Shown here: in pieces, positions 11,437-25,822 of the stretch
Layout of the letters: the number at the start of each line of letters is the position of its first letter
Position numbering within the stretch: the first letter of the stretch is position 1
Origin: Dirofilaria immitis
Lineage: Eukaryota > Nematoda > Chromadorea > Rhabditida > Onchocercidae
NCBI GenBank assembly: GCA_024305405.1
Contig: JAKNDB010000087.1
Span: forward strand, 1,240,001 to 1,304,000
DNA: 64,000 nt
Reading direction: 5' to 3'
Position numbers and translations under genes: made by a program
Notes under the pieces: generated by a model
What the model was told of the DNA's origin: nothing
The model's input: only the letters and a program-made list of their open reading frames with translations
The model's database searches: none

Positions 11437-13358
11437 TTATTGTTCAGACGACTTCGCGCCAGCAATTGGACGTTCATTTTCTTTGCTTTCACCGTCAGAA
11501 GTCACATGTATATTGTTCCCGCTTTCACCATTCATAACATCAATATTACGGGCGCCTCGACGACCTCTACCTAAAATTTACAGATTAGATTTACAAATTC
11601 CAATAAGTGATGATGAAAATAAATACATTTATATTCCCGTTTTTTTTCTGTTTAGGCTTTAACATATATAAAAATAGTATCCAAAATATACAGAAGATTT
11701 AAGTTGTGTAGAAGTGTAGAAGATTTAAGTTTATATCCGTCGAAATTTTTTTTTACTAAAATTTCACTGAATTTATAATATGAATCACAGTAACTTGCTT
11801 TACATTTTATCTACTCCAAAATTTTCGTATCATTTTCTAACTCGTCAAAAATTAAAATAAATAAATCCGCACCTCCACGACCACGTCCACGGCCAGAACT
11901 TTTCCGTGGAACATTTTCACCACCTAACTGGCCCTCTGTCGTGCCATCTTGATGATCGCCTTCGGATGCACGGCGACGCTGTCCACCACGACCACGTCCT
12001 CGACCACGCCCACGGCCTCGTCCACGACTACGGAATCCGCCACGTCCGCGTCTTCCACCCTGAGATGTTTTCTTTTAATGAGGTTTATAATTTAATTATT
12101 TTCGTGCTTAGTATAGTTTCGGAATTTTCAAACATTTTTAGGTTGGAAACGACGAAGTTTTCTAGTATTCCTTTAAGCAAACACTTTTGTTCGAAGGTTA
12201 TTTCATCATTTGAATCTGATTTTTTTGTTGGTCATTGTCTTTTTGTTCTTGATTATATGTTTGGTGCCTTTAGGTGTTGATTTCTTATTTATTTTCGGTT
12301 TCTACGATGAATTTTAATTATTAAAATTTTTGACCTTAACATAAAACTTATTACTTCCAAATTATTAAATCAAAATCGCATGCTTACGATGTTCTAACAT
12401 GCACAAATATCTATTCAAAACTGCATACTTCATCATTATCGCCACTTTCACCATCAGCTCTATCACCTTCGGAGTTCGCGCGTCTCGCTCCACCTCTACC
12501 CGGACGATAAGCACCATAATAGAATCGTCGACGATAAGCTCGTCCTCTTCCTCGCATATCGCTTTTATCAGCTGCATATCTCGAGCCTTCCACGTTACCA
12601 CCATTCGGACCGGTGACATTTGCTGCTTCTGGGCCTTTTTGTCCTTCTACGACATCGAATTCAACCTGAAAAACAAAACAAAAATCCACTGTTTTTCCCA
12701 TCCTGTCATTAAATTTAGCTACATTGATTTGTAATATGTTAGTAACCACTTTCAAAAATAACTCTTTGTTTAGGAAAATTCTCCTCTTTCTCTACCTCCC
12801 TTATCCAATCATCGGTTCAAGGAATTAAAAAACGTAAAACGAACTTTTTCACCATCGCCTAATGATCTCAAATACTTGTTTGGGTTGTTTTTTGTTACAG
12901 CCGTTTGATGAACGAAGATGTCATCGCCTGTATCAGCGCGGTTTATGAACCCATAGCCGTTCTTGACGTTGAACCTGAAAAGAGCTCCATAAATACTTCC
13001 CTAATTAATATATTACTTTCGATTCATATATCAATGTATAGTAACGTTAATCCTATTTCTAACAAGTAAAAAAAGCAAATTTAACATGTTTACCACTTAA
13101 CGGTGCCTTGTATGTGACGTGCAACGATCTTTTGCCGTCAATGTGGTTTTCGTCATTCAAGGGCGTTTCAATTTTTGGCTGCTCGTAATGGCCCTCCGGC
13201 TTCTGTAAAATAATTGTATTGCTTAAGTTCGCTTAAAATTTATAAATCATCAATTAAATTTTAAGCAAATTAAGAATAAATAAAAAAAACCATTTCTTCG
13301 AAATTTTTCAAAATTTCTTTATTGAATTGAAAATATTTACGTTGTTGGTTTCAGCCAT
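11437..13358 (-). CDS. Y-box / cold-shock-domain RNA-binding protein with RGG tail (CEY family)
   Basis: Y-box proteins bind mRNA and package it in cytoplasmic mRNPs, and the nematode CEY proteins are abundant in germline. Six exons: 13341-13358, 13094-13202, 12845-12974, 12429-12665, 11873-12059, 11437-11570, for about 271 residues. The cold-shock domain contains [18 protein letters not shown] (RNP1 region) and DIFVHQTAV (RNP2), followed by [20 protein letters not shown], the Y-box extension. After the domain come [10 protein letters not shown], then arginine/glycine clusters in exons 4-6 alternating with short acidic stretches ([13 protein letters not shown]), typical of the family. The ATG at 13358 gives MAETNN and lies 54 bases behind an acceptor. 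Exon 2 changes frame at the T-run 13130-13133: the N-terminal part reads in one frame and the domain in the next, and one extra base restores both. Confidence 0.93.
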
Positions 13359-13412
13359 TTCAGATGGTACGGCTTGCAGTGGTAGTTGCACCAGATCTTC
13401 TTGTTTAAGCGG

Positions 13413-13415
13413 CTG
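13413..13415 (-). promoter_or_regulatory. Probable trans-splice acceptor of the Y-box gene
   Basis: On the minus strand aaattcttcag precedes 54 bases that are open in the same frame as the ATG at 13358. Either this is spliced-leader addition with a short 5'UTR, or there is an upstream coding exon that I could not find. Confidence 0.4.
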
Positions 13416-15592
13416 AAGAATTTAAATTAATTTCTTTTTTTTTTTTTGAAGCTTCATTTAAAAATGTCTCATTTTCAATTTTCAGACAAATGAAAATAAG
13501 CGAATACTTTATCGATTATCAATTTAAAATTTTCAAATATTCAATTTATCTATCACAAAAAATTACTAAGCTGGATAAATAATGAAATGAATAAATAGGC
13601 CTAATTAACCGATCAAAAATGATATCTAATTTACGAATTACCAAAACACGAACGCTGAATAATAAACAATAAATTGTATACAATCAAATCTATGATAATT
13701 AACAAAAAAAAAAAAAAAGAAAGCTCTCCAAAACTGATTGCATATTTGTACAATCCATCTAGGCTAGTTTTATCGAATGAACCCATCCGTAGACCAAAAA
13801 TCACACAACTCCTCCCTGAACTTTCGCCTCTCCTCCGCCCAACACCCAAGTCTCTCCGCCTTCCTCTATTCCAATCGATTTCATGTAAACCGTCCAGTAA
13901 CAAAAAAACAGCCCGTATGGCATTTCATGGCTTCGGCCAGTTTCATTTTAAAATTAAATCTGTTTTGGAATTTATAAATTATCATTTCAAAGATGATATC
14001 ATTGGATGATATCTTATCACGTATAATCATACTTTTCTATTCTATTTTATTCCTATTTTTACACTTTCCAACAGTCTCTTTATGTTACAGTATCATAAAT
14101 TATATTTTAAATTAAATCATATATCCTAAATTATGTCCCAGTCCCAATTATTATCATATTATCACACTCTATCTTGTATTATCATTACTTACCACTCTAG
14201 TACTATAGTAAACCATCTTATCCCAGAACCTATCCGTCTCTTTATTATTTCATCTGATTAGCTTCATTCCTAAAATTGGTAAACAACCGCTTATCGATAA
14301 TCCCTTCGGGAAGGTCATCTTTAGTCGTAATGACTAAGTGCCAAAAATTTTCATCTGATAATTCTATCCCTCACTGATCAATCAATCAATATTTCTAATT
14401 TACCAAACCTTCCCAGTTTTGAAGAAATAAAAAGTTACTGTATTTATATTTGCTCATATTACAATTAGACCAATCAGTCAATTATCAATACAGATAAAAT
14501 ATCTGATAAGAAATTTTAATCTAATGCCTAAACAAAACGAATGAATTTTCGTATCGTACCTTTTGAAGTTAGTATTTACGCTGAAATCATTTTTATCAGT
14601 TGAAATGAAACAAAAATTAAACGAAATTAAGTTAAGATTAAAGATTAAATTGACAGTGATAAAGAAGATTTGAAAGAGGTGATTATTTCTTTCTAACCCA
14701 AAAATAAATAATAAATTAAGAGAGGATGAAAGAATGGACGAGATATTTGAATCGGAATGAGATAAGAATGGTTCATTCTTGACATCTCATCTAATACTTA
14801 AGCATAAACAACTTTTTTTTTTTTTAGTTTAAACTTCTTCTCTCGACTAATTAATATTTTCTCGTTGTTACAAAAAAAAAAAAAAAAAAGATTTTTTAAC
14901 TCGGCAAAACTTTTAGACAAAATATATTAATGTAATTAAGAAGAAAAAAACTTTGAAATTTTCTTTCCTTTTTTTTCGAGAAAAGGAAAAATGCATGAAA
15001 TCGTATGAAACCTATCTGAATTAAAATTTTAGATTATCAATTTCAATTTTTTTTTTTTTTGCAAATTGGTATATTGTCTTCCTTAAGAAAGATTAATTTT
15101 TAAATTTTATGCAACAAAAAAAAATGATAAAAAGAATTTTCATCAGCGCAGTGTAACATTTAATACAAAGTAATCGAGAATTTTAGTACCTTCTAATTTT
15201 TTCCGTGAAACTTTCTTTTTTTTCTTCTTAGATAAATCAACGACGGACTTTGTTTTCTTTTGGGGTATTAAATTTTTAAAAGTTAAAATAAAAAATTCAT
15301 AAATATTTTCAATTCATTAAAATTATTTTCTCTTATCATATTGATATTTTAAGATAATGAATTATATCGATAAGTAATTGATATAAAAGAATTAATGATT
15401 TTTTCAAATTTTAATTTCTCATTTCAAAAATTCCTTAACATATCGAAGATAAATGTCGAAAATAAAATTCTTACTATGCCAAAACTAAATCTCATCGAGA
15501 ATGTCGAGAAATTGAAATTCGATTGCTTAATTTTATTTGAATGAAATAAATAAATTTTCCATTTACAAATATTTTACTTCGCTTTATCTTAC

Positions 15593-18500
15593 CTCAAATA
15601 CTATTATTATTGCAATCGAATTGTTGCACCACTAATAAATAAATAATAATTATAAATAATAAAATGATTATGATTTGATCATATCATTTGATGATTTTTT
15701 CCTTTTGATCATTGCAGTATATTTCAAAAAAAAAATTGAATTTTAATTTCAAATTAAAATAATGCATTGTTGATCATTGAAATAATAGAATGATCAAAGC
15801 ATGATTATTTATTAGTGGAAAGGAATGATTATTTATTCTTAACATTTATAAAAATATAAATGATGCTTATTTTTATAACATATTTTGATAAGGCAATATT
15901 TGCATCAATAAATGATTAGTAACTTTATGATCATTTGAGATATAAAGTTCAAAGATGACCGGTAGAAAAATAACTCTTTGATAAATTGATGACCTCTTGG
16001 GACAAGATGAATTGAAGAAAGGAAGAAAGGAAGGAAGGAAAGAATAATTTATGTGCAGTAAAAGTTAGAAATGGAATAGAATAGATGAGAATTTGTTAAA
16101 TATTCTGTTCCGATGGATAGATAACATAACATATGATAGATGTGATTGGCGAAAAATCTTTCAGATTATTTTTTTTCCTACTCTTTCTCTCTCTATCAAA
16201 TAGATGTTGTCAAATAATGAATAATAAAAGCAAAGGTTAAATTGAACAGGTAATGAGCAGGAAGGTAAAAATCAAAAAAAAAAATTGAGGGACAGAGAAA
16301 TAATTGAAGTTTTGAAAAGGAAAGAATGTTGTTGACAATGGAAATAATAATTGTCTGAAACATAACGAGTTTTCTCTTTAGCTTACAATTATGATCATCA
16401 TTATCACTACCATCATCATCATCATCACTATCATCATCATCATCATCAAAACTCTACAGCGATCATAACAGATATGAATGTGTGAATATGTGCATCGTTA
16501 GATACATCTATTACCAAGTATATATTGGTTGTTTTTGTCTAGTATCTATCCGACTATTTTCAACAATTTGTAGTTTTAAATTTTGAAATGATAAGATCGT
16601 TAAAGTTCTTCGAGAGGATTATCAAAATAGTTAGACGATCAGATGATGATTCGTCATTTGAAATTCATCACAATGAAATGTACAAGAAAGAAAAAGAAAA
16701 AGAAAAAACGGAATGATTGAGGAAAAGAGGTAAAAAATTAGGATAAGAAGAAAAGGGAATGATATTAAACAATAACAATATCAGTTGATCATTAGATAAG
16801 CAAATAGTGTGATACATATATTTGTAGGAAGGAATAGCGGTGATAGAAGATGATAGAAAGTTGTGTTACACAATTTAAAAAAAAAAAAAAATCATAGGAT
16901 GGAAAAAATCGGGGATCGTTTAAGATAGATAAGTAAGGAAAGGGAATGATAAGAAACTGAAGAGCCGATAGATAAGAATGGCCAAATGGTTTTGAATAAT
17001 TTGATAAATGTTTTCGTACTTTACATTTTTTTTTCTTTTCAGTATAATTTCATCTTTCATTTAACAATTTTATATTTTTTTCTCTTTTTTTTGAATAAAT
17101 TCCAAATATTAACATATAAATCCCTAAGGAAATAGATTAGTTCGAGATTCTTGAGATTAGCAAAAAAAAAGGCGAAAAGAAAGATTTGAAATTTTCAATA
17201 AACTAAAATCATATTTTATACTTTTTTCTTTTCCTACAAAAATCTTTTTAAAATTTTTTTATTTAAATTTTAAAATTCATTTCAACATTTTACTATTAAT
17301 AAAAATAATAATTGATTATATGAAATGGTAGAATATATTAATTATTAATGAAATTACATTTTTAATCTTATAATTATTAATAAAAAATAAATTAATATTA
17401 CATTAGTAAGATTGTTCTATTTTTCATCATACATAATTTATCCTATTTTTAGTTAGCATTGATAAAAATTAATCAACGAATAAATTTTTCCAGGAAAAAA
17501 TTATCGATAATTTTTTTTTTTGTAGCAGATCTAAAAAGGTCATCATTATCCTTCTCTATTCTTTTCCAGTTATTTCAAATTTTGTTTGATATCATAGAAT
17601 GGTAAAGGAAAGGAGGACGAAAAATACGTATTAAAATTGATTAAATCTAAAATAATAATAAAATAATATTTTGCATAACTTTTAATAATCAATTCTCGAG
17701 ATTCATTTTAGGCTTTTATAGGAACAGATAAAAAGTATATGTTATTGTTTTTGTATACTTTTCAAATATTTACTTTTGCAAGATTAATATTTTTGCAACA
17801 CATTTTATAAACTAATTATACAGCAGCTATTAGCTATATAAGATCGATTATTTTAAGTAATATAAAATTGTGAAAAGATCTTTGATTTCTTCGGCAAAAT
17901 AAAACATATATATATATGGAAATGAAGTAGGCAAACTTACTTACCTGATTATAGGAGAAATTTTGAAAAGGCTAAAAAGTTTTAATATTTTGTCTAACTT
18001 TTTACACTAATCCATTAGGAATAGAATGGAACGGAACGGAATAGAATATTATAAATAAAGATTGAAAAAAGAAATAAGTGCAATATTTTAGAAAGTTTTC
18101 ATTTCCTTTTTTTTTTTTTTTTCCTATTTATAAGAATTATTTTCATTCGAAATAATTCTTCCTATTCTTTCATCCTTTTTTTTTTTTCTAAAAATATCTT
18201 TCATATCGATAATTATATTTAGAAATATAATTTGAAATGAAAATTAAATTTTGAATAAATGAATTTTTTAATTAAAATTACTGTAATTTTTAAAATATTT
18301 TAAATTTGATTGATTGATTGTAAAAAAAAAATTGAAGGCAATCAAACATTTAAAAAGGCATCTTTTTTCTTATCAAAAATAATATATTGAAAGTTTAGGA
18401 TAAATTAAGGCATAAAAATTTTGGAATTTTTACATAAAACAAATAATAGCCTTAAAATGATATTAATATTAAAAAAAAAAAAAAAAGTTACCTCAGACCG

Positions 18501-18642
18501 CGATAAAGTTGAATTTGATTGTCCTATGGTTCCTGAATGTGAATGACTATTATTACTGGTACTACTACTACTACTACTTTTACTACTACTGCTACTATTA
18601 CGGCTACGATTACGACTACGATTACGACTAACTAACGTCGTG
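15593..18642 (-). CDS. Putative distal exons of the CPG4-like gene (Ser/Arg-Asn rich tail)
   Basis: Three minus-strand pieces could continue the gene at 23-28 kb. Exon 18492-18642 (start uncertain) is open only in a frame giving RNRSRNRSRN, then a polyserine run and SHSHSGTIGQSN, and ends CGGTCTGAG before a GTAAC donor. Exon 17945-17971 is 27 bases, flanked by TTTTTAG and GTAAGT, reading PFQNFSYNQ. Exon 15593-15631 is 39 bases between TTATTAG and GTAAG, reading WCNNSIAIIIVFE. The last two keep phase 0. The junction from exon 23095-23164 into 18642 is out of phase with the sites seen, and no stop exon was found, so this is a hypothesis. Confidence 0.3.
16392..16448. repeat. (ATC)n / (CAT)n microsatellite
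   Basis: An interrupted trinucleotide array of ATC units covers about 57 bases, with CACTAT interruptions. It shows no coding context. Confidence 0.85.
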
Positions 18643-18999
18643 CTGTGATAAAGTTGTTATTGGAAAATGAAGTGGGAGAGCGGGAAGATATGTATATGTA
18701 ATCAACGGACATTATATTTGAAAAGATATATGTATATATATACATGTATGTTATATGATCAACTGACCTTGGTCGATTCTTTTGACCTTAGATCGTAAGA
18801 ATAAGAATAAAATCCATAATTTACATATTAACGTTGTTTTTTTTCCTATCATATAATCCAGACGATGAATGACCCTGATTAGTAATCATTTTGTTGATTT
18901 AAAAATAATTTTCTCTTACACTTTTTTTTCCAAAGAAAACAAACTGCACAAGGAAGGGATAACAGATAATGCATATTCGTTAAAAAATAATCAATTTTG

Positions 19000-19205
<206 letters not shown>

Positions 19206-20519
19206 TTAACATTTAACAATAATACTTGTAAAATATGCCATAATTTGTCTTATTCAAAAAAGAGAAGGAAATAAGTTTAAAAATTTTTAATTGAAAATTT
19301 TTCAAACATTTGAAAAACAATAGTTAACAAATGTGAAGTATAAAAATTCAAAAGTTTTTAAGGAATGGATAAGATGAATATTCAGGCGGATTTATTTTTG
19401 ATAGATTTATCGATTGATAAGTTTATGTAACATTTAAAAATAGGCATATTTAGAGAAAAATAAGCATTATTATAAAGATTCTAGAAAAATGTATAGTTAA
19501 AAGTAATGAAAATAGTGAAAATTTAAGTAATAAATTAAATTTAAATTATTAGTAATTTATTTTTTACCAAATATTTTACAGTAATTTTTGATTATCAAAT
19601 TCGCTTTTTTTTATTTAAATAAAAGCATTTTTACGGGTTTGTATAAAATAATAATTAAAATTAATTTTTGTTATAGAAATGATGGAGAAAAAAATGGATT
19701 TAATATGGCCAATTTTATATTAATTAATTCATTAAATCAATCTCATAAAATTGTAAATATTTATTTGATAAATGCAAATGATAAATTTAAGCTATAAATT
19801 AATAATAATAATAATAATAGTGATGATAACTGCAAATGCAATTGATTAAATTTGATAATTTTTGAAATCTTTCATTGCTAATTTAATTCCTTTAGAGAGA
19901 TGAAAATTGTCGAGAAATTTTCAAGAAATATAGGATGATTATTTAATCATATCATTTGCATAATTCAATGTATATTTACAATTTTCATTTTTGAAACCTC
20001 ATTATTATAATACCTGAAATTGAATTAAGATATAAGTATTCATTCATTCATATCGTAATTTTCTATCATTCTCGTATCGATGATGAACTATTTAAATTCC
20101 ATTAATTGACAATCAACATTTCAAATATTATGAAGAAATTTTCAAATAATTTCAAGATATGAATATAAAGAAAAATATATATATGCATAATATATGATCA
20201 AATGATCGAGAATTATTCGAAGTTTTGCGAACTTCTTTTTTTTCATTTATGTGAAATGAAGAATTATAAGAATAAATTTGATTTCTATGTTTGGAAAACT
20301 TAGAATCATGATTATAGAAAGAATTAATGATTAAATTTATTTATTTTTTCTAAATTATTGCTTGTAAAAGAATTCAAAATAAATGAATGTATGTACCATG
20401 CTTTAAAAATATTCCAAGCTTTTTTAATATTGCTAATCAAAATTTAAAAGTTCCTTAAACATTCTCAGATAACTAATAAATAGTCTAATGTCATCATCAA
20501 GAAATAATGCTACATTTAC

Positions 20520-20812
20520 CTTTATCTAACGTTGATTCAGATGCTATGCTCATCTTCTTTATTTAGCGATGTCAAATGCTATGTTCACCTTTATCTATGC
20601 TGATTCAGATGCTGTGTTTATCCTTGCTTGGTATTGATTCAGATGCTATGCTCACTTTTACTTAGCGATGTCAGATGCTATGTTTATATTTATCTTTACT
20701 GGTTTAGATGCTATGTTTATCTTTTCCTAGCGTTGATTCAGATGTTATATTCATCTTTAGTTAACGTTGATTCAGATGCTATGCTCATCTTTACCTGATC
20801 TTAATTTCGTTA
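20520..20812. repeat. Minisatellite, about 8 degenerate copies of a 32-35 bp unit
   Basis: The word GATTCAGATGCTATG or a close variant recurs near 20541, 20576, 20609, 20643, 20675, 20708, 20742 and 20776, a spacing of 32-35 bases. Units alternate between GTTGATTCAGATG and GCGATGTCAGATG types, which suggests a higher-order unit of two. Confidence 0.8.
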
Positions 20813-20974
20813 TATACTGAGTGGAGAAGTCACTAGAAAGATCCTTTTTTTTTCATAATTATAAGCAGTTTATCAGTTATTATTCATTTATTTGAAATGC
20901 TTGTGTTTTGTTTTGTTTTTTTTTTTATTCGATTTTAAAAGAATTCTTTCACAGTAAACAATAAATATGTATAA

Positions 20975-21150
20975 GAGAAAGGAATAGAACGATACTGTAA
21001 CAAATAATTCCTTATAGGAGAGAAGAATAGTACGATAAAATACTGTAACAAATAATTAATTCCTTGTAGGAGAGAAGAGCAGAACGATAAAATATTGTAA
21101 CGAATAATTCGTTATAACAAGATATAGTACTGTAACAAATAATTTCAAGC
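20975..21150. repeat. Short tandem repeat, about 50-bp unit, 3-4 copies
   Basis: Copies of ACTGTAACAAATAATTCCTT followed by a variant of ATAGGAGAGAAGAATAG recur at about 48-52 base spacing, with a truncated last copy near 21130. Confidence 0.7.
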
Positions 21151-23094
21151 ATCCTTTTTTGCAAGCATTGAATGTAATAATTTATTATTTAAATTACTTT
21201 TAGCAATAGTAGAAATCGAATATTTACATTATATTACTTTAAATATTTGATTAGCAATAGTGCAATATTTGATATTTGATAAAATTTAATTGGAAAATTG
21301 ATAATTATCATTTTTCCTCATTTCAATAAGCATATTTTTATCAATTAGCAAATATGATAATATGCACTCCTTTTTTTTTTTTTTTTTGAAAAAATCTAAT
21401 GATATCAATAATGGATGATGATGGATAGATGAAACTGATAGATGAAATTTTTAAATTATCAGAAAAAAACATACCGTTCACTGGGATCATTCATTTTTCA
21501 GGAAAAAAAAGTATTTAGAAGTTTGATAATTATCAAATTATTTCATTTAAAAATAAAAAAAATTTGTAATTAATTAAATTAAATTGAATTAATTTTTAAT
21601 TAAGCCAATCTTTTTTTTCTTTTTGCTCTCAGAAATATCTCGATGTTAATCATAATATTTATTTATTTAATAAACAATCATTATGATAATTTGTAACTAA
21701 ATGGATGTTTTAAGTTATTATATATATACATATCTAAATCTATATGAGTTATAAACGATAATCGTAGATTAATTTTTTTTTATTTCAAATATTTTACAAT
21801 TGATTGATACGATAATAAAGTTATCAAATTTGATCATATCAATTTCATACTTAGATTTCTAACTCATCAACAGCGTTATTTAATAAAGACAGTAATTTTT
21901 CTTTTTTCCTATTTCATTTTTTATATATTTAATAATGTTGTAATGTATATCTGAAAGTTTTAGAAAATAATATTTGCTATGAAATATATTTGATAATTTA
22001 GTCGAGAAAAAAAGAAAAAGAAAGTATTGAATTTGAAATTAAGTTAAAAAAAAAGAAAGTCTACTTCTGAAAAATTATTTTACATATGATTGATGCATTT
22101 ATTTATTGGATTTTCAATACTTTTTTTTATTTTTTTTTTTAGAAAGCAATAATAATTCCATCAATGATTCTATATTGAAACAAAAAAAAATGGAAACTTT
22201 ATGATAAGATAAAAAAATTTTTTTTTCTCGACCGATAAATTTTCTTTTAGAAAAATTTCGCTTTTCAAATTTTTTATTTCTTTAAAAATGAAAAATTAAA
22301 ATTGGGCATAAATTTGCGATACATATACTTTTTTTTCAACAATTTTATCATAAATATTTGTAAGAGATCAAAAATGTTAAGCTCGAGCAATATGTATCAG
22401 TGAATAGCGAAATTTTAATCAATAATCAATAGTTTCTTATCATGAAAGAAAATGCTATAATACAAGCAATCAATAATTTATATGCTTTATAATAGCATTG
22501 TTGATTGTTAAGATGAAATGAATTTAACATATTCAATTTACGTCTTGAAAAATCAATATTACAAGATACTGGAAGAACAGGCCATTTGATCATCAACATA
22601 TCATATATCGCATTATGACTGATCCAAAATAATCGATCAATAAACTAAAAATTACTTCACTGAAATTAAAAGTGAAAATTTGTAGCTATTATGTAAATTG
22701 TAAATAAACATAAATATATATGCAAATAATAATTGCATTAAGTCAATGATAAGTGAATTTATTGAAAATAATAGATATTTTTGAAGTGCTTTAAAAGAAA
22801 TGCTATCATAAGCGATCATTTTATATCATCTAAAAAAAAAAAAGAAATAGGTACCATAAAAATGACATAATTTTTTTTTGACTAATAATGATAAGAGAGT
22901 AAATTTTTAAATTATATTTTTGAAAAAAAAAAAAGTAATTCTCGATTGAATGATTTTTTTTTTTTGACTCAGACATTTATTTCTTTATAATATGAATGAA
23001 CTGATAAAATTTATTGATTAATTTTTCAAATTTTCTATATATCATCTATGTTTATTTTTTCTTTGATAATTTATGATATTAAAAAAATTCTTAC

Positions 23095-23651
23095 ACTTTC
23101 ACTGCTACGTCCACAATGATATCCATAATTTTGTATGCTACATTCAGCGAATCTATCCATACTTCTGAAGTTTAGAATAAAATAAATTATTAAATTAATT
23201 TTTTACCATTAAATTTAGCAAATTATTTAATAAATATAATACTTAATAATTAGAAAAGAAAAACTCAAATAATTTAATAGATTATTTTAAATTAAAAATT
23301 ATATTAATTTAATGTTGTAATTCTTTGTAAAGTTTTTTTCTCTTTTTCAATCAATTTCATTGTAGTAATTGATTACTAGTAATTTAGTAATTGATTAATG
23401 GAATTGTTTGATAAGATGAAAAAGTGTATGATTACTAATTAATTATATTTATTTATATTATGAGATATTAAAAATATAATTTAAAAAATCAACTAACAAG
23501 CATACTCTCTGAAGATCTGATGATGATTCGCTTATTGCTAAATATTTGATACGTTCACGAAGTTCATAACTTTGTTTGCGACAATTTGATGTTAAATTAT
23601 TGATATTTAATCGCCAACATGGAAATTCCGCTTGAAGTACTGAAAAATTGT

Positions 23652-23682
<31 letters not shown>

Positions 23683-25788
23683 TTCGTAGAGTATTTCATT
23701 TTATATGCTAATTTAATTTTCTTCATATTTCAATTATAGTTTTATTTTCAAAAATTTTTTATCAATTAGAATTTTTTAATTATTATTATTTTTTGATTCT
23801 TACTTGTTTAATTATCATTTAAGTTGTTATTTGATTGTTTATGATTGATAAAATATATAAGATAGGAATGTTAGATTGATTAATAGTATTATTAATCGAA
23901 ATAAAATAAAAGTAAAATTATTTAATCATTTAGTGATTATTTAATTCATTTAGTACAAAATTTAATAAAAATAGGAAAATTTAATGAAAATATCGAAAAC
24001 GAATAAAAAAATTTAGTCAAAATTTGATTAATTTTTTTCCTATCAAAAATTATCAAATTATAATCATTACTCAAGAATTCTACGGCATAAAATATTTTGG
24101 AATAAAATAAATAGAAAAAATTTTATAAACTTATCAATCAATCTACTAAATTAATTTTATAATGCAAGATATAATAATAGAATAAAAATTTATATTTCCC
24201 AAAGATAAGCAATGATAAGTATTTGATAATAAATTGAAAATTGAAATGCTAAAATAATTTTGATAAATTTAAATAAATATTTCTTATAATAATAGAATAT
24301 TATTTGTGAATTAATTAATTTCAAATATTTGCTATTTGTATGAAAAATTTTTCGTATTGAAATATTTTAAATTGAAAATTAAAAATTAATTTTTTTAAAA
24401 GAATAAAAACAATGAAAAAAAATGAATGAAAATTGTAAATAATTTTAATTAATCAGAAATTAAATTAATATATTCTTAAAATGGAAATTTTAAAAATTTA
24501 TGCAAAATTGAAAAATCTATAAGAAAAATGAAAAAAAAAGGTATTATGGGTCATACCATGTAAATTTGAACATATTTCTTTCCATGGTAAAAGTCCAAGT
24601 TCTATAATTTTTCGTTCATTTGTCTTATTACATTTTGCAAGACATTCGATTAATAATTCATTACTTCTAAAATATAAAAATGTTTTTTCTCTCTTTTTTT
24701 TCTGAAAAAATATTTATTATTAAATAAGAACAAAGAAGTAATTCATTGTTGGATACTTATTTTGAATTTTAAATTTAAAAAAAAAACTAATTATGATGGG
24801 GGAGAAGAGGGAGCAAGGAGGGAAAAAGTAATTAATTTTGAGGAAGACCCTCAAAATTAACTACTTTTTTTTTTTTAAGCTAAACATTTTTCCATTAAAA
24901 ATATCAATCCATTAATAGCGCGCAATTTACGCCAGACACACCTACTTATCATAAGTATTAGATGTGAGAAAAAAAATAATCCTCAATTATCGCATATCTT
25001 TGCGATTTCTTATCGAAATGCTAAAACGATTATCGGTTTTTATAAAAGGATTGAATGTTAATGCGATAAGTAAGTACTTCATCTTGTCGCATTTATCAAA
25101 GATGACGAAGTGTTTGCTCAGACAAATTCATCATAAATCATGACAGAATTGTCATCATCATTTGTTATAAAATAATTTATAATACATTTGATACAACAAA
25201 TGATAATCGATGCCATATAAGATATTAAAATTGATAAATTTAATATCAATTATTTCGTAATCCTCTTCGGGAAATTATCGAAATGTTGGGAAAATTTGAT
25301 TAAAATATAGCAAAATATTTATAATCTTTTAATTAACTATTATCACTAAACACATAAAGAAATTGATTAAATGATTTAAAAAAAAAAAAAAAGATTGATC
25401 AATTTTGCGATCTGATTGATATTAATTGAAAATTGAAGAATATTTTATGATAAAATTTAAACTTTAACGGTCAGAAAATATGATTAATTTCAATCATTCC
25501 AAACATTATTTCTGTTTGTTTAGAAAATAATTAATATTGTCGAAAAATTGTTAGCAATTATTTTTGTTTGAAAATAGTAACTTTTTGTAAGATAAGTTTG
25601 AAATGCTTATTTTTTGTTTATTTATAAAAAGGAAAAAAAATTTTACTTTTATAATATAAATTAATTTTGTAAATATTTTATATCTTATAAAATAAAAAGA
25701 ATTATTTTAAAGCACACACACACACACACATACACACACACATACACACACACACATACACACACACATACACACACACACATACACA

Positions 25789-25822
<34 letters not shown>

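Larger units (their letters stand above)
13413..18491. other. Gene-poor AT-rich stretch with candidate 3' exons of the cysteine-rich gene
   Basis: This stretch is mainly poly-A and poly-T tracts and short simple repeats, including an ATC-type microsatellite near 16.4 kb. The open frames at 13631-14009 on both strands have no recognisable content. Two very small in-phase minus-strand exons (17945-17971 and 15593-15631) are listed separately. A Lys-rich open stretch at 15190-15250 lacks a good acceptor. Confidence 0.5.

Noticed and set aside
12399..12755. Ser/Thr-rich plus-strand frame over Y-box exon 4
   Set aside because: It is the antisense shadow of a real exon.
13631..14009. Overlapping open frames of 90 and 111 codons on opposite strands
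   Set aside because: Neither shows a family, splice context or plausible composition; they reflect a slightly GC-richer patch that happens to lack stops.
15190..15260. Lys-rich stretch (SVVDLSKKKKKKVSRKK) ending at a GTAC donor on the minus strand
   Set aside because: It could follow the hydrophobic microexon as a cytoplasmic tail, but the only upstream AG sites lack a pyrimidine tract and the reading is dominated by an A-run.
20520..20812. CRISPR-like spacing in the 33-bp array
   Set aside because: The units are contiguous and degenerate with no unique spacers, and the genome is eukaryotic.
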